A DNA stretch of 13,556 nucleotides, from contig DHQK01000213.1 in NCBI GenBank assembly GCA_002411085.1, positions 1-13,556 on the forward strand, in the 5' to 3' direction. Numbering within the stretch: the stretch's first letter is position 1; every line of letters starts with the position of its first letter. The position numbers were made by a program, and so were the translations under genes. The notes under the pieces were generated by a model. It saw only the letters and a list, made by a program, of their open reading frames with translations, made no database searches and was not told the origin of the DNA. Positions 1 through 6,809 of the stretch are shown here, in pieces. Source of the stretch: Marinilabilia sp. UBA5340. GTDB taxonomy: Bacteria > Bacteroidota > Bacteroidia > Bacteroidales > Marinilabiliaceae.

Positions 1-545
1 GCTTCTTCCTGATTTACATTTTGGTAATAGTTGTTGGCAGATGTTGCGATCAGATCTTCGTTTTCATTCTGATTAACCCGTCGTGCATCCACTTGGGGAT
101 CAAATATAACAGGAATCAGTCGGTCAATGAGGTCGGATTTGGATTCTGAATTATGGAGTGGCAGTTTTTCTTCACTGATGATATTAACGGCCTGTCTGAA
201 AAAATCTGAGCTAAACCCGGGATCTATTTTGGCTGTAGAATAGTGATGATGAATACCATTGGAAAACCATACTCTCTTCAGGTAAATCTCTAAAGCCTGG
301 AAATCTTTGTTTGTACGATCGCCTGTATAATTTTCGTATACAGCCTCAAGAGTTCGGCGAATCGTCAGATTGTGCTTGTAATTTTGGTCAAACAAAATGT
401 CCCGGCCTTCAATGGCAGCCTGAGACAGATACCAGACAAGTTTTTTTTGTTGGAGTGTCAGCTCATCAAAACCGCTCACAGGATATCTAAGTATGCGTAA
501 ATCAGCAAATTGTTCTACTACAAAGGAGAATTTTTTGTCTTCCAT
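1..545 (-). CDS. Dipeptidyl peptidase III (peptidase M49), N-terminal part, runs off left edge
   Basis: Reading the minus strand from ATG at 545 gives 181 uninterrupted codons to the window edge, so only the N-terminal part is present. Landmarks are an N-terminal stretch with EQFADLRILRY (residues 11-21), SQAAIEGRDILFDQNY (41-56) and VWFSNGIHHHY (92-102). I recognise these as the conserved N-terminal lobe of Bacteroides-type dipeptidyl peptidase III, a zinc peptidase that removes dipeptides from the N-terminus of short peptides. The catalytic HEXXGH-type zinc motif lies in the missing part and cannot be checked. The conserved region starts within about 10 residues of the ATG and no signal peptide precedes it, so this copy is probably cytoplasmic; some Bacteroides homologues carry a lipoprotein signal. 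The start is 25 bp after the thioesterase stop, so it is probably the last gene of a three-gene operon. Confidence 0.88.
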   Translation of the reverse strand, partial: MEDKKFSFVVEQFADLRILRYPVSGFDELTLQQKKLVWYLSQAAIEGRDILFDQNYKHNLTIRRTLEAVYENYTGDRTNKDFQALEIYLKRVWFSNGIHHHYSTAKIDPGFSSDFFRQAVNIISEEKLPLHNSESKSDLIDRLIPVIFDPQVDARRVNQNENEDLIATSANNYYQNVNQEE

Positions 546-570
546 AAATAATTGTTTTTTCTCGTTCCTT

Positions 571-981
571 TTAAGTCTCAAAATAGGGGTCGATCAATTC
601 AGCCAGATAACGGGGAATACGCGTAGGCCGACGTGTTGCCGCCTTTAAGAAAGCCAAAACCGTTTCTCCTGTAACCAGCAACTTTCCGGATTCGTTAAAG
701 ATGCTGTATTTAAACCTGATGCGTGATGTTGGAAACTCCTCAATACGGGTTTCAATGGTTAATTCTTCGTCATAAACAGCCGGATGATGGTATTTTACAT
801 GCAATTCAGACAAAGGAAGCATTGTGCCTTCCTGTTCGATCTGGCTGTAAGGAAGTCGCAGTTCTCTGAACATTTCGGTTCGTCCCACTTCAAAATAAGA
901 TGGATAAACTGCATTGTTAACAATCCCCATCTGGTCGGTTTCTCCATAACGAACACGTATTTTTGTGGAATGTTTGAGCAT
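571..981 (-). CDS. Hotdog-fold acyl-CoA thioesterase (4HBT/YbgC-FadM type)
   Basis: A 136-residue protein, the normal length for a single hotdog-domain thioesterase that hydrolyses acyl-CoA (or acyl-ACP) to free acid and thiol in the cytoplasm. The N-terminal signature VRYGETDQMGIVNNAVYPSY (residues 10-29) followed by FEVGRTEMFREL is the 4HBT motif. D16 aligns with the catalytic aspartate of the family, and N22-N23 occupy the place where many YbgC proteins have a histidine or tyrosine-asparagine pair. The central beta-strands (VKYHHPAVYDEELTIETRI, RIRFKYSIF, LLVTGETVLAFL) fit the fold. The gene starts 5 bp after the dehydrogenase stop and is followed 25 bp later by DPP III, so it is co-transcribed. 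Substrate chain length cannot be told from the sequence. Confidence 0.9.
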   Translation of the reverse strand: MLKHSTKIRVRYGETDQMGIVNNAVYPSYFEVGRTEMFRELRLPYSQIEQEGTMLPLSELHVKYHHPAVYDEELTIETRIEEFPTSRIRFKYSIFNESGKLLVTGETVLAFLKAATRRPTRIPRYLAELIDPYFET

Positions 982-986
982 AACAG

Positions 987-1796
987 TTATTTGAAAGGTG
1001 AATCAGGCTCTTTAGCCATGTGATTGTAAGAAAGTTTTTCTATAAGAGCGGGCCACCATTTGCTTAGGAAAACAGTCAATTTTCCCTCTTTGAAAGTGAG
1101 AATAAGAGTGCGTTTACGTTTAATAATTGCTTTGGCCAAGTGTCTGGCAACTTCTTCAGCACTCATCATTTTATCCTCGGCGCGTGGTGTTTCACCCTGT
1201 TGTGCTCCATTGGCTGTCAGTGCTGACTTCCGAACATTGGATGCCGTGAATCCGGGGGCTGCAATGAGCACATGAAGTCCGTTTTTCAGGTTTTCAGTTC
1301 TCAATGTCTGCAAAAAACCGTGCATGGCAAATTTGGAAGCAGAATACCCTGTACGTCCTGGCAAACCAATAAACCCTGCAATAGAAGAGACTCCAACTAC
1401 CGAGCCCCTGGTCTCAAGCAGGTAAGGTAATGCATATTTGGTACAATAAACAGTGCCCCAGAAGTTCACGTCCATTAGTTGTTTCAAAATGGAAAGATCC
1501 AGATCTTTGAATAGGGCCCGCATGGAGATCCCCGCATTATTAACCATGATATCAATTTTGCCGAACCGCTTGACAGTTTCATCAATAAGTTTCTTACAAT
1601 CGGCTTCTTTGCTGACATCCGTGGGGGTAACAAGCACTTCGTATCCCTGATCGGTGAGTTCCTTTTGTATCTCAGTGAGTTTATCCGCATTGCGCGCTGC
1701 CAGTGATATTTTAGCTCCCCGTCCAGCAAAGTCCCGTGCACAGGCCAGTCCAATTCCTGAAGAGGCACCAGTAATGATGATGACTTTATCCTTCAT
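987..1796 (-). CDS. Short-chain dehydrogenase/reductase (classical SDR, DHRS7/11beta-HSD-like)
   Basis: A 269-residue NAD(P)-dependent oxidoreductase with all classical SDR marks: cofactor-binding TGASSGIG (residues 9-16), NNAG (86-89), N111 in the DVNFWG helix, catalytic S138 in GVSSIAG, and Y151/K155 in YSASK. The spacing S138 to Y151 is the family norm. AARNADKL (33-40) after the second strand puts a basic residue where NADP(H) is usually selected, so NADPH use is likely (inference). The C-terminal tail (about 230-255) is hydrophobic and basic (LTVFLSKWWPALIEKL), as in membrane-associated DHRS7B-like members. The substrate is unknown; the coupled thioesterase suggests an acyl or lipid context. 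It is the first gene of the minus-strand run. I found no good TAnnTTTG box upstream. Confidence 0.9.
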   Translation of the reverse strand: MKDKVIIITGASSGIGLACARDFAGRGAKISLAARNADKLTEIQKELTDQGYEVLVTPTDVSKEADCKKLIDETVKRFGKIDIMVNNAGISMRALFKDLDLSILKQLMDVNFWGTVYCTKYALPYLLETRGSVVGVSSIAGFIGLPGRTGYSASKFAMHGFLQTLRTENLKNGLHVLIAAPGFTASNVRKSALTANGAQQGETPRAEDKMMSAEEVARHLAKAIIKRKRTLILTFKEGKLTVFLSKWWPALIEKLSYNHMAKEPDSPFK

Positions 1797-1990
1797 TATA
1801 AGATAGTTTATACAGTTCTTGTTTATGACTTACAAAAATGGGCTTTTTTGTTCAAAGAAACATGCATCACCCCATTTTTCCGGTAGTTTACCTTCCCATC
1901 CATCAGGAAATATTCCCGTTTGTCATTCCCATATCCCCGGTCATCAAGAAAAAATTGCCAAACGACTCAGAACCATGCAATTTTGTAATA

Positions 1991-1998
1991 TACTTTTG
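1991..1998 (+). promoter_or_regulatory. Possible -7 box (TACTTTTG) for the TonB-dependent receptor gene
   Basis: TACTTTTG matches the Bacteroidota -7 consensus TAnnTTTG exactly and lies 21 bp before the receptor ATG at 2020. No TTTG or TTG is found at the expected -33 spacing, so the match is partial. If used, transcription would start a few bases before 2020, which excludes the longer reading frame that begins at 1819. Confidence 0.35.
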
Positions 1999-2019
1999 AA
2001 TCATAAAATCCATTTCCAA

Positions 2020-4170
2020 ATGCAGACAAGTATTAAAATCCTGGTTTTTATTTTTCTTCTGATCTGGTCGCATTCACTCACCGCTCAAACTGTTGTGAAA
2101 GGTTGTGTGACTGATAAACGGACAGGAGAACCGCTCCCAAGCGTCAATGTATATATTCAAGGGAGTTATGATGGTACAATTACCGGAGCAGAGGGTTGTT
2201 ACGAACTTGAGGTCAATAAAAAAGAACCTTTTGTGCTTGTTTTTAGCTTTGTTGGCTACCAAAGCATTGAAAAGGAACTATCACCCGGAGAAGCAATAAA
2301 TCTTGATGTGGAATTAAAAGAGAGTGTTACCAGTTTGAATGCAGTAACCATCACAGCTGGTAGTTTTCAGGCGGGCGACAAAAAACGTGCTGCAGTAATG
2401 GACCCCATGGATATTTATACAACTGCCGGTTCGCTGGGAGATATAGGGACAGCATTGAAAACACTTCCCGGAACCCAGGTAGCAGCAGATGACGGACGAT
2501 TACTGGTGAGAGGAGGAGATGCTTCCGAAACCCGGGTTCTAATGGACGGCGTGCTTGCAGCCAAGCCTTATTATTCCAAAGTTCCTGATTTACCTACCCG
2601 GGGAAGGTTTGCTCCTTCTTTGTTTGAAGGAACCTTTTTTAGTACCGGAGGGTACTCTGCAGAATTTGGACAAGCACTTTCTTCTGTATTGGTGCTGGAG
2701 TCTCAGGATGTGGCCGTCGAAGAACTTACCAGTGTTTCGCTAATGAGTATTGGAGGGGAACTTGCCCAAACCTGGGTTGGAAAAAACCGTTCTTTTTCTG
2801 CAACCGGGAGCTATTTCAATTTTGAGCCTTACAACTCACTGGTTAGAAATCATATCGACTGGAAAGATCATGTGGAATCGTTCTCAGGAAATATCAATTA
2901 CCGCCAGAAAGGAGAGAAGGGAGGCTTGTTTAAGTTCTTTGCCTCGGGTGACTACGGCGGCCAGGCCTTAAATGTGCCGGACGGTCAGGGAGGTTTGTTG
3001 CTGATTGATGAGACCGGAGGAAATGCTTATGTTAATAGTACCTACCATCATTCGGTGAGTGACAAAACATTAATGAAACTTGGTGGATCCTATACCTGGG
3101 ACGATCAGGATATGAAAGCAGGGATCCATCATCAGCAAACCCGGGAGTGGGTGACAGAGGGAAAAATAAAAATGATCAGTCAGGTGAGCAATGCGTTAAA
3201 AATTAATTGGGGGGGTGCATGGCAAAAAACAAATTATGATGAAACCTATCGCAATGAAGCTACTGATTTTTCTATAGGTACCAATTTTTCCGACGACCTG
3301 ATTTCCGGATTCGCAGAGGCTGAATGGCGCATGGGACCCAAAATTGCTTTGAGGCCGGGGCTGAGATTTGAACACTCCGGTCAGTCGGATGAACAGATTT
3401 TGTCACCAAGGGCTGCTATGGCATTGGCAGCAGGTGATAATACCACTTTTTCTTTGGCCTGGGGACATTTTTATCAAACCGCACAAAGCGATTTCCTGAA
3501 ATACAACAGGGTGCTGGAAATGCAAAAATCCCAACACTATATTTTGGGTGTTCAGTCAGGAAGCCTTGCTACACGGTTGTTCCGTGCTGAAGCCTATCAT
3601 AAGGACTATTCCAATCTCATTACCGGAGCGTACAATGTTTTTGGGGAGTTTGAACCACTGGATAATAGTGGAACAGGCTATGCGAGAGGTTTCGATCTTT
3701 TTTACAGAGACAAATCCCTTATTAATAATACCGATTTTTGGGTGTCTTATTCTTTTATAGACTCAGAGAGGAAGTTTTTGGATTATCCCCAAAAGGTGAC
3801 TCCCGAGTATATTTCACCTCACACATTTAGCCTGGTTGCCAAACACTTCGTGTCTCCCCTAAGAACCCAGGTGGGGTTCACATGGATGTGGAATTCGGGA
3901 AGGCCCTATCATATTCCCGGAGATGAGGATTTTTTGGCACATACCTCACCAAATTATAGTGATGTCGGACTAAACTTCAGTTACCTTACCAGTTTGTTTG
4001 GGCAGTTTACAATTGTTCATTTGAGCCTTTCCAATGTATTGGGGCGAGAAAATGTGCTTGGCTATAGAAGAGTGCCACTTTCAGATGGGGAGAATGATTA
4101 TTCTCTTATAACGATCCGACCGGATGTTAAACAGTTCGCTTTTTTGGGAATATTTATTTCCATCAACTAA
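2020..4170 (+). CDS. TonB-dependent receptor with carboxypeptidase-regulatory-like N-terminal domain
   Basis: The frame is open from 1819, but ATG 2020 is preferred because it begins directly with a signal peptide (MQTSIKILVFIFLLIWSHSL, cleavage after TA-Q near residue 23); the preceding 67 codons look non-coding. The 716-residue protein then has a CarbopepD_reg-like beta-sandwich (about 26-103, VKGCVTDKRTGEPLPSVNV), a plug domain (about 130-228, with LLVRGGDASETRVLMDG at 161-177 and GGYSAEFGQALSSVLVLES at 210-228), and an outer-membrane beta-barrel to the end (KQFAFLGIFISIN). It would import or bind a ligand at the outer membrane with TonB-ExbBD energy. It is shorter than SusC proteins (about 1000 residues) and no SusD follows, so it is not a standard glycan-uptake SusCD pair. 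The ligand is unknown. The secreted TPR-like gene follows after 31 bp. Confidence 0.9.
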   Translation: MQTSIKILVFIFLLIWSHSLTAQTVVKGCVTDKRTGEPLPSVNVYIQGSYDGTITGAEGCYELEVNKKEPFVLVFSFVGYQSIEKELSPGEAINLDVELKESVTSLNAVTITAGSFQAGDKKRAAVMDPMDIYTTAGSLGDIGTALKTLPGTQVAADDGRLLVRGGDASETRVLMDGVLAAKPYYSKVPDLPTRGRFAPSLFEGTFFSTGGYSAEFGQALSSVLVLESQDVAVEELTSVSLMSIGGELAQTWVGKNRSFSATGSYFNFEPYNSLVRNHIDWKDHVESFSGNINYRQKGEKGGLFKFFASGDYGGQALNVPDGQGGLLLIDETGGNAYVNSTYHHSVSDKTLMKLGGSYTWDDQDMKAGIHHQQTREWVTEGKIKMISQVSNALKINWGGAWQKTNYDETYRNEATDFSIGTNFSDDLISGFAEAEWRMGPKIALRPGLRFEHSGQSDEQILSPRAAMALAAGDNTTFSLAWGHFYQTAQSDFLKYNRVLEMQKSQHYILGVQSGSLATRLFRAEAYHKDYSNLITGAYNVFGEFEPLDNSGTGYARGFDLFYRDKSLINNTDFWVSYSFIDSERKFLDYPQKVTPEYISPHTFSLVAKHFVSPLRTQVGFTWMWNSGRPYHIPGDEDFLAHTSPNYSDVGLNFSYLTSLFGQFTIVHLSLSNVLGRENVLGYRRVPLSDGENDYSLITIRPDVKQFAFLGIFISIN

Positions 4171-4201
4171 CCTGAATTATTAATACTAAACTTTTACAAT
4201 T

Positions 4202-4834
4202 ATGAAAACAGCTTTGATTTTGATTTTTTCTATGATGGCTTCTTTTTCCGTCTTTGCCAATGATTATGAAACAACAATGAAGGAAAGTATAGAAGAAATG
4301 TACCAGACCCAGGAACCGGAAATTCTTTCTAAAATTGCCGGAGAATTTTATCGTATTGGCGAAGCGGAGCAGGACAAATGGTTGCCTTATTATTACGCTG
4401 CCTATTCCTACGTAAGTATCACCTATAACCTTGAAGATGGAGACGAGATTGATGCATGGCTCGATAAAGGGCAGAATATGTTGGATAAAGCCATGGAGCT
4501 TAAACCTGATGAGGCAGAAAACCATGTGCTCCAAGGCTTGCTTTATTCTATGCGTATCACCAACCCTATGCGCGGGATGAAATTTTCAGGATTATCCAAT
4601 GATGCTTTGGCAAAGGCCGAAAAACTTGAGCCTGAAAACCCACGTTTGTGGTTATGTAAAGCGCAAAATGTATATTATACTCCATCAATGTTTGGCGGAG
4701 GTGCCGAAAATGCCAAACCTCTGTTTGAAAAAGCTGCTGAATTATTTGATACCTTTGAACCACGAGGGGAACTTTATCCCGGTTGGGGAAAAGAAACCAA
4801 TGCAGCTCAACTGGCATCAATCAACGGAGAATAA
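4202..4834 (+). CDS. Secreted TPR-like helical repeat protein
   Basis: A 210-residue protein with a signal peptide (MKTALILIFSMMASFSVFA, cleavage near residue 19). The mature part is built of amphipathic helices with TPR-like spacing: W60-Y71, a helix with LDKAMELKPDEAENHVLQGL (94-113), ALAKAEKLEPENPRLWLCKA (135-154), and a C-terminal GGGAENAKPLFEKAAELF (165-182). The motif YTPSMFGGGAENAKPLFEKA resembles one I associate with exported Bacteroidota TPR proteins. It probably acts in the periplasm or attached to the envelope as a protein-interaction partner; no catalytic residues are evident. It follows the receptor gene by 31 bp on the same strand, with no terminator visible between, which suggests co-transcription and a joint role. 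The specific function is unknown. Confidence 0.87.
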   Translation: MKTALILIFSMMASFSVFANDYETTMKESIEEMYQTQEPEILSKIAGEFYRIGEAEQDKWLPYYYAAYSYVSITYNLEDGDEIDAWLDKGQNMLDKAMELKPDEAENHVLQGLLYSMRITNPMRGMKFSGLSNDALAKAEKLEPENPRLWLCKAQNVYYTPSMFGGGAENAKPLFEKAAELFDTFEPRGELYPGWGKETNAAQLASINGE

Positions 4835-4888
4835 TTTTTATTAGAAAACTGTTCTGTATTTATTTGTCAGCAGAGGATGAAAAATCAG

Positions 4889-4960
4889 AATCCCTGGCCT
4901 GCTATTTTCATGATATATTTGGGAATACAGCAGATTAGATACCAGGGGTTTTGGTTTTTT
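4889..4960 (+). terminator. Weak candidate terminator hairpin after the TPR gene
   Basis: AATCCCTGG (4889-4897) can pair with CCAGGGGTT (4942-4950, one G-U), with a second short pairing CTGCT (4899-4903) with AGCAG (4929-4933). The right arm runs into TTTTGGTTTTTT (4949-4960). The loop is large and the stem is interrupted, so this is only a candidate end for the receptor/TPR transcript. Confidence 0.3.
4914..4921 (+). promoter_or_regulatory. Possible -7 box (TATATTTG) for the histidine kinase gene
   Basis: TATATTTG is an exact TAnnTTTG match 62 bp before the kinase ATG at 4984. There is no TTTG or TTG at a suitable -33 distance, so support is partial. It sits in the loop of the candidate hairpin at 4889-4960. 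Confidence 0.3.
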
Positions 4961-4983
4961 GTAAACTAATTGTTTGATATCAA

Positions 4984-6042
4984 ATGAATCTCATGCAAAA
5001 AGAAAAGCAGGCGAGCAGGAAAAAAATCCCTGCGGTCTTAATTTATGGAACCATTTCGGCGGTGATCGGACTGGTATTTCTATATGTAAATTGTCCTCAA
5101 TGCCTGAAATACCCTTCATCTGTTATACAAAACGTTGGGTACTCCTTAATGTTGGGATTGGGACTTTTTTTTAATAAATACTTATATGACGTTGCGATCG
5201 GGCCCTATATTTCCTGGCTAAAGAAGCCTCTTAAAGCCATTTTGATATCATTTGGCGTTACTACTTTGTATTCCAGCTTCGTTATATTCTTTACCAACTG
5301 GCTTTGGTTTTCATTGGTTCAGGGGATGGAATTTGGTGTTTTTTTAAGACAATATCCTGATATTTGGTTGGTTGAATTTGTAATATTATATTTCATCTCA
5401 TTATGGTTTTATGCTCGTTCCTTCTTTTATTATTGGAAGAAAGAGATTGAAGAGAGAGAAATGCTCAAGCGTGAGGCCCTTGCAGCCAAATATGATGTAC
5501 TAAAAAGTCAGGTTAACCCACACTTTCTTTTTAACAGCCTCAATGTGGCTACTTCACTGGTAGATAAGAGTCCGGAAAAAGCAAAGGAGTTTTTGAGCCG
5601 GCTTTCAGGCATGTATCGCGATATTCTGCAATTACAGGACAATGACCTGGTGTCCCTTGAAAGAGAATTGAAACTGGCATCCCGTTATCTCTATTTACAG
5701 GAGATGCGTTTTGGCAGGGCTTTTGAATTTTCATTGCCTGCCGATGGGGTAGAAAAATTTGAAATTGTTCCTTTGTCGGTGCAATTGTTGATGGAGAATG
5801 CTTTCAAGCACAACAGCTTCTCAACCGAAAAGCCTATGAAAATAGATGTTCAAATTCAAGGGAATAAGCTGGTTGTTCGCAATAGTCGAAACAATGGTCC
5901 TGAAACAAATAATTCACTTAAAATAGGACTGCAAAACCTCAAAGGGCGCTATCAATATCTGACAGGGCAGGATATTGACATTGTGCATTTTGATGGACTT
6001 TTTGAAGTTCATATTCCTCTGATAGAGACTGATTCCTTTTGA
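4984..6042 (+). CDS. Membrane sensor histidine kinase, LytS/YehU (His_kinase) family
   Basis: A 352-residue inner-membrane kinase. Four hydrophobic segments (about residues 17-36, 48-64, 84-106, 127-150) form the sensor part, with no large periplasmic domain. A short linker helix (152-172) leads to the phospho-acceptor motif SQVNPHFLFNSLN with H180, typical of the His_kinase (PF06580) type. The C-terminal ATPase has the N-box LLMENAFKHN (268-277, N272) and a G-box-like KIGLQNLKGRY (313-323). Such kinases normally phosphorylate a LytTR-type regulator encoded next to them; none is present in the window. ATG 4984 is the first start, and ATG 4993 (MQKEK) is an equally possible one. The signal sensed is unknown. 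The gene is 149 bp downstream of the TPR gene, so it may be a separate unit. Confidence 0.92.
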   Translation: MNLMQKEKQASRKKIPAVLIYGTISAVIGLVFLYVNCPQCLKYPSSVIQNVGYSLMLGLGLFFNKYLYDVAIGPYISWLKKPLKAILISFGVTTLYSSFVIFFTNWLWFSLVQGMEFGVFLRQYPDIWLVEFVILYFISLWFYARSFFYYWKKEIEEREMLKREALAAKYDVLKSQVNPHFLFNSLNVATSLVDKSPEKAKEFLSRLSGMYRDILQLQDNDLVSLERELKLASRYLYLQEMRFGRAFEFSLPADGVEKFEIVPLSVQLLMENAFKHNSFSTEKPMKIDVQIQGNKLVVRNSRNNGPETNNSLKIGLQNLKGRYQYLTGQDIDIVHFDGLFEVHIPLIETDSF

Positions 6043-6065
6043 TATTGTATTTATTGCATCTGAGA

Positions 6066-6107
6066 TAAAAAAGCAAAAGCGGATAATCTGCAAAATACTA
6101 TCCGCTT
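6066..6107 (-). terminator. Hairpin terminator between converging kinase and receiver genes
   Basis: A perfect 9-bp inverted repeat, AAGCGGATA (6077-6085) and TATCCGCTT (6099-6107), with a 13-nt loop lies between the two convergent genes. Read on the minus strand the stem is followed by a T-rich tract containing six T's (6066-6071), so it fits a rho-independent terminator for the receiver gene. On the plus strand no clear T-run follows, so its effect on the kinase transcript is uncertain. Confidence 0.65.
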
Positions 6108-6134
6108 CAATACATTAAAACTAAATCTGCCGAT

Positions 6135-6539
6135 TTAGCTATTTAAGAATTTCGAAAGTGTTTCGATAAGAATCTGTAGCCTGATAGGCTTTGCCAGGTA
6201 GTCGTCACAACCTGCCTCCATACATTTTTCTCTCTCGCCGGACATTACATGGGCCGTTTGTGCTATTACGGGGATACCCGGATTGATTTTCTTAATCTCA
6301 CGAGTGGCTGTATAACCATCCATAACAGGCAATTGCAAGTCCATTAAAACCAGATCCACCTCGTTGTCTTTGAATAAATCAATTGCTTGCTGTCCATCTT
6401 TGGCCCAAAGAATTTTTGCACTTGTCCGTCTCAGAGCGGCATCAAAAAAAATCTTATTGGTGTCTACGTCCTCCACCACAAGTATTACTTTGTCGCCCCA
6501 GTCCTGATTTAATGCATTACTTAAATTCGAATCCGACAT
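6135..6539 (-). CDS. Stand-alone receiver-domain response regulator (CheY-like)
   Basis: A 134-residue protein consisting of one receiver domain with no output domain. The phosphorylation site is D67 in VLMDLQLPVMDG (64-75), with the acidic pair E23/D24 in VVEDVD, T95 in AQTAHV, and K117 in YLAKPI, so all key residues are present. The sequence around D67 and AHVMSGEREKCMEAGCDDYLAKPI resembles receivers that serve hybrid kinases and phosphorelays. It likely takes phosphate from a kinase encoded elsewhere and acts by protein-protein contact. It converges on the LytS-type kinase gene but is not the LytTR partner expected for that kinase. A preceding 14-residue polar tail is the only addition. 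Its upstream region (6540-6809) is shared with the divergent fusion gene. Confidence 0.92.
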   Translation of the reverse strand: MSDSNLSNALNQDWGDKVILVVEDVDTNKIFFDAALRRTSAKILWAKDGQQAIDLFKDNEVDLVLMDLQLPVMDGYTATREIKKINPGIPVIAQTAHVMSGEREKCMEAGCDDYLAKPIRLQILIETLSKFLNS

Positions 6540-6809
6540 AATACAATTTACTTAAATTGAATTGATAACTCCTGAATTTTGGGAATCCAAATTAACACTT
6601 TATTTTTTAAATACCCTGAACTTTTGCAAAAAAAATATCTCTCTTTTCTTTTTAGTGTAACAGGATTGCTGAAACGTTCTTTTTTTTGTTCATTTGAGGT
6701 ACTTTAATCAGATTAATCAATTTAACCCGGTCAGTCTGTTTCAAATTGGATAGCTAATTTTTCAGAAGTAGCTAACAATGTTTAAAGGGCCAATTTTTGC
6801 ATTGTGGAA

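Noticed and set aside
1833..1856. CAAAAATG and CAAA as a minus-strand promoter for the dehydrogenase operon
   Set aside because: The -7 box has a mismatch at a fixed base and the spacing between boxes is only 12 nt.
4163..4534. 123-residue minus-strand frame opposite the TPR gene
   Set aside because: It is antisense to a gene with a clear signal peptide and repeat pattern, and has no recognisable features of its own.
4877..4911. ATGAAAA/TTTTCAT inverted repeat with 21-nt loop
   Set aside because: Only seven AT-rich pairs with a long loop and no T-run; likely chance.
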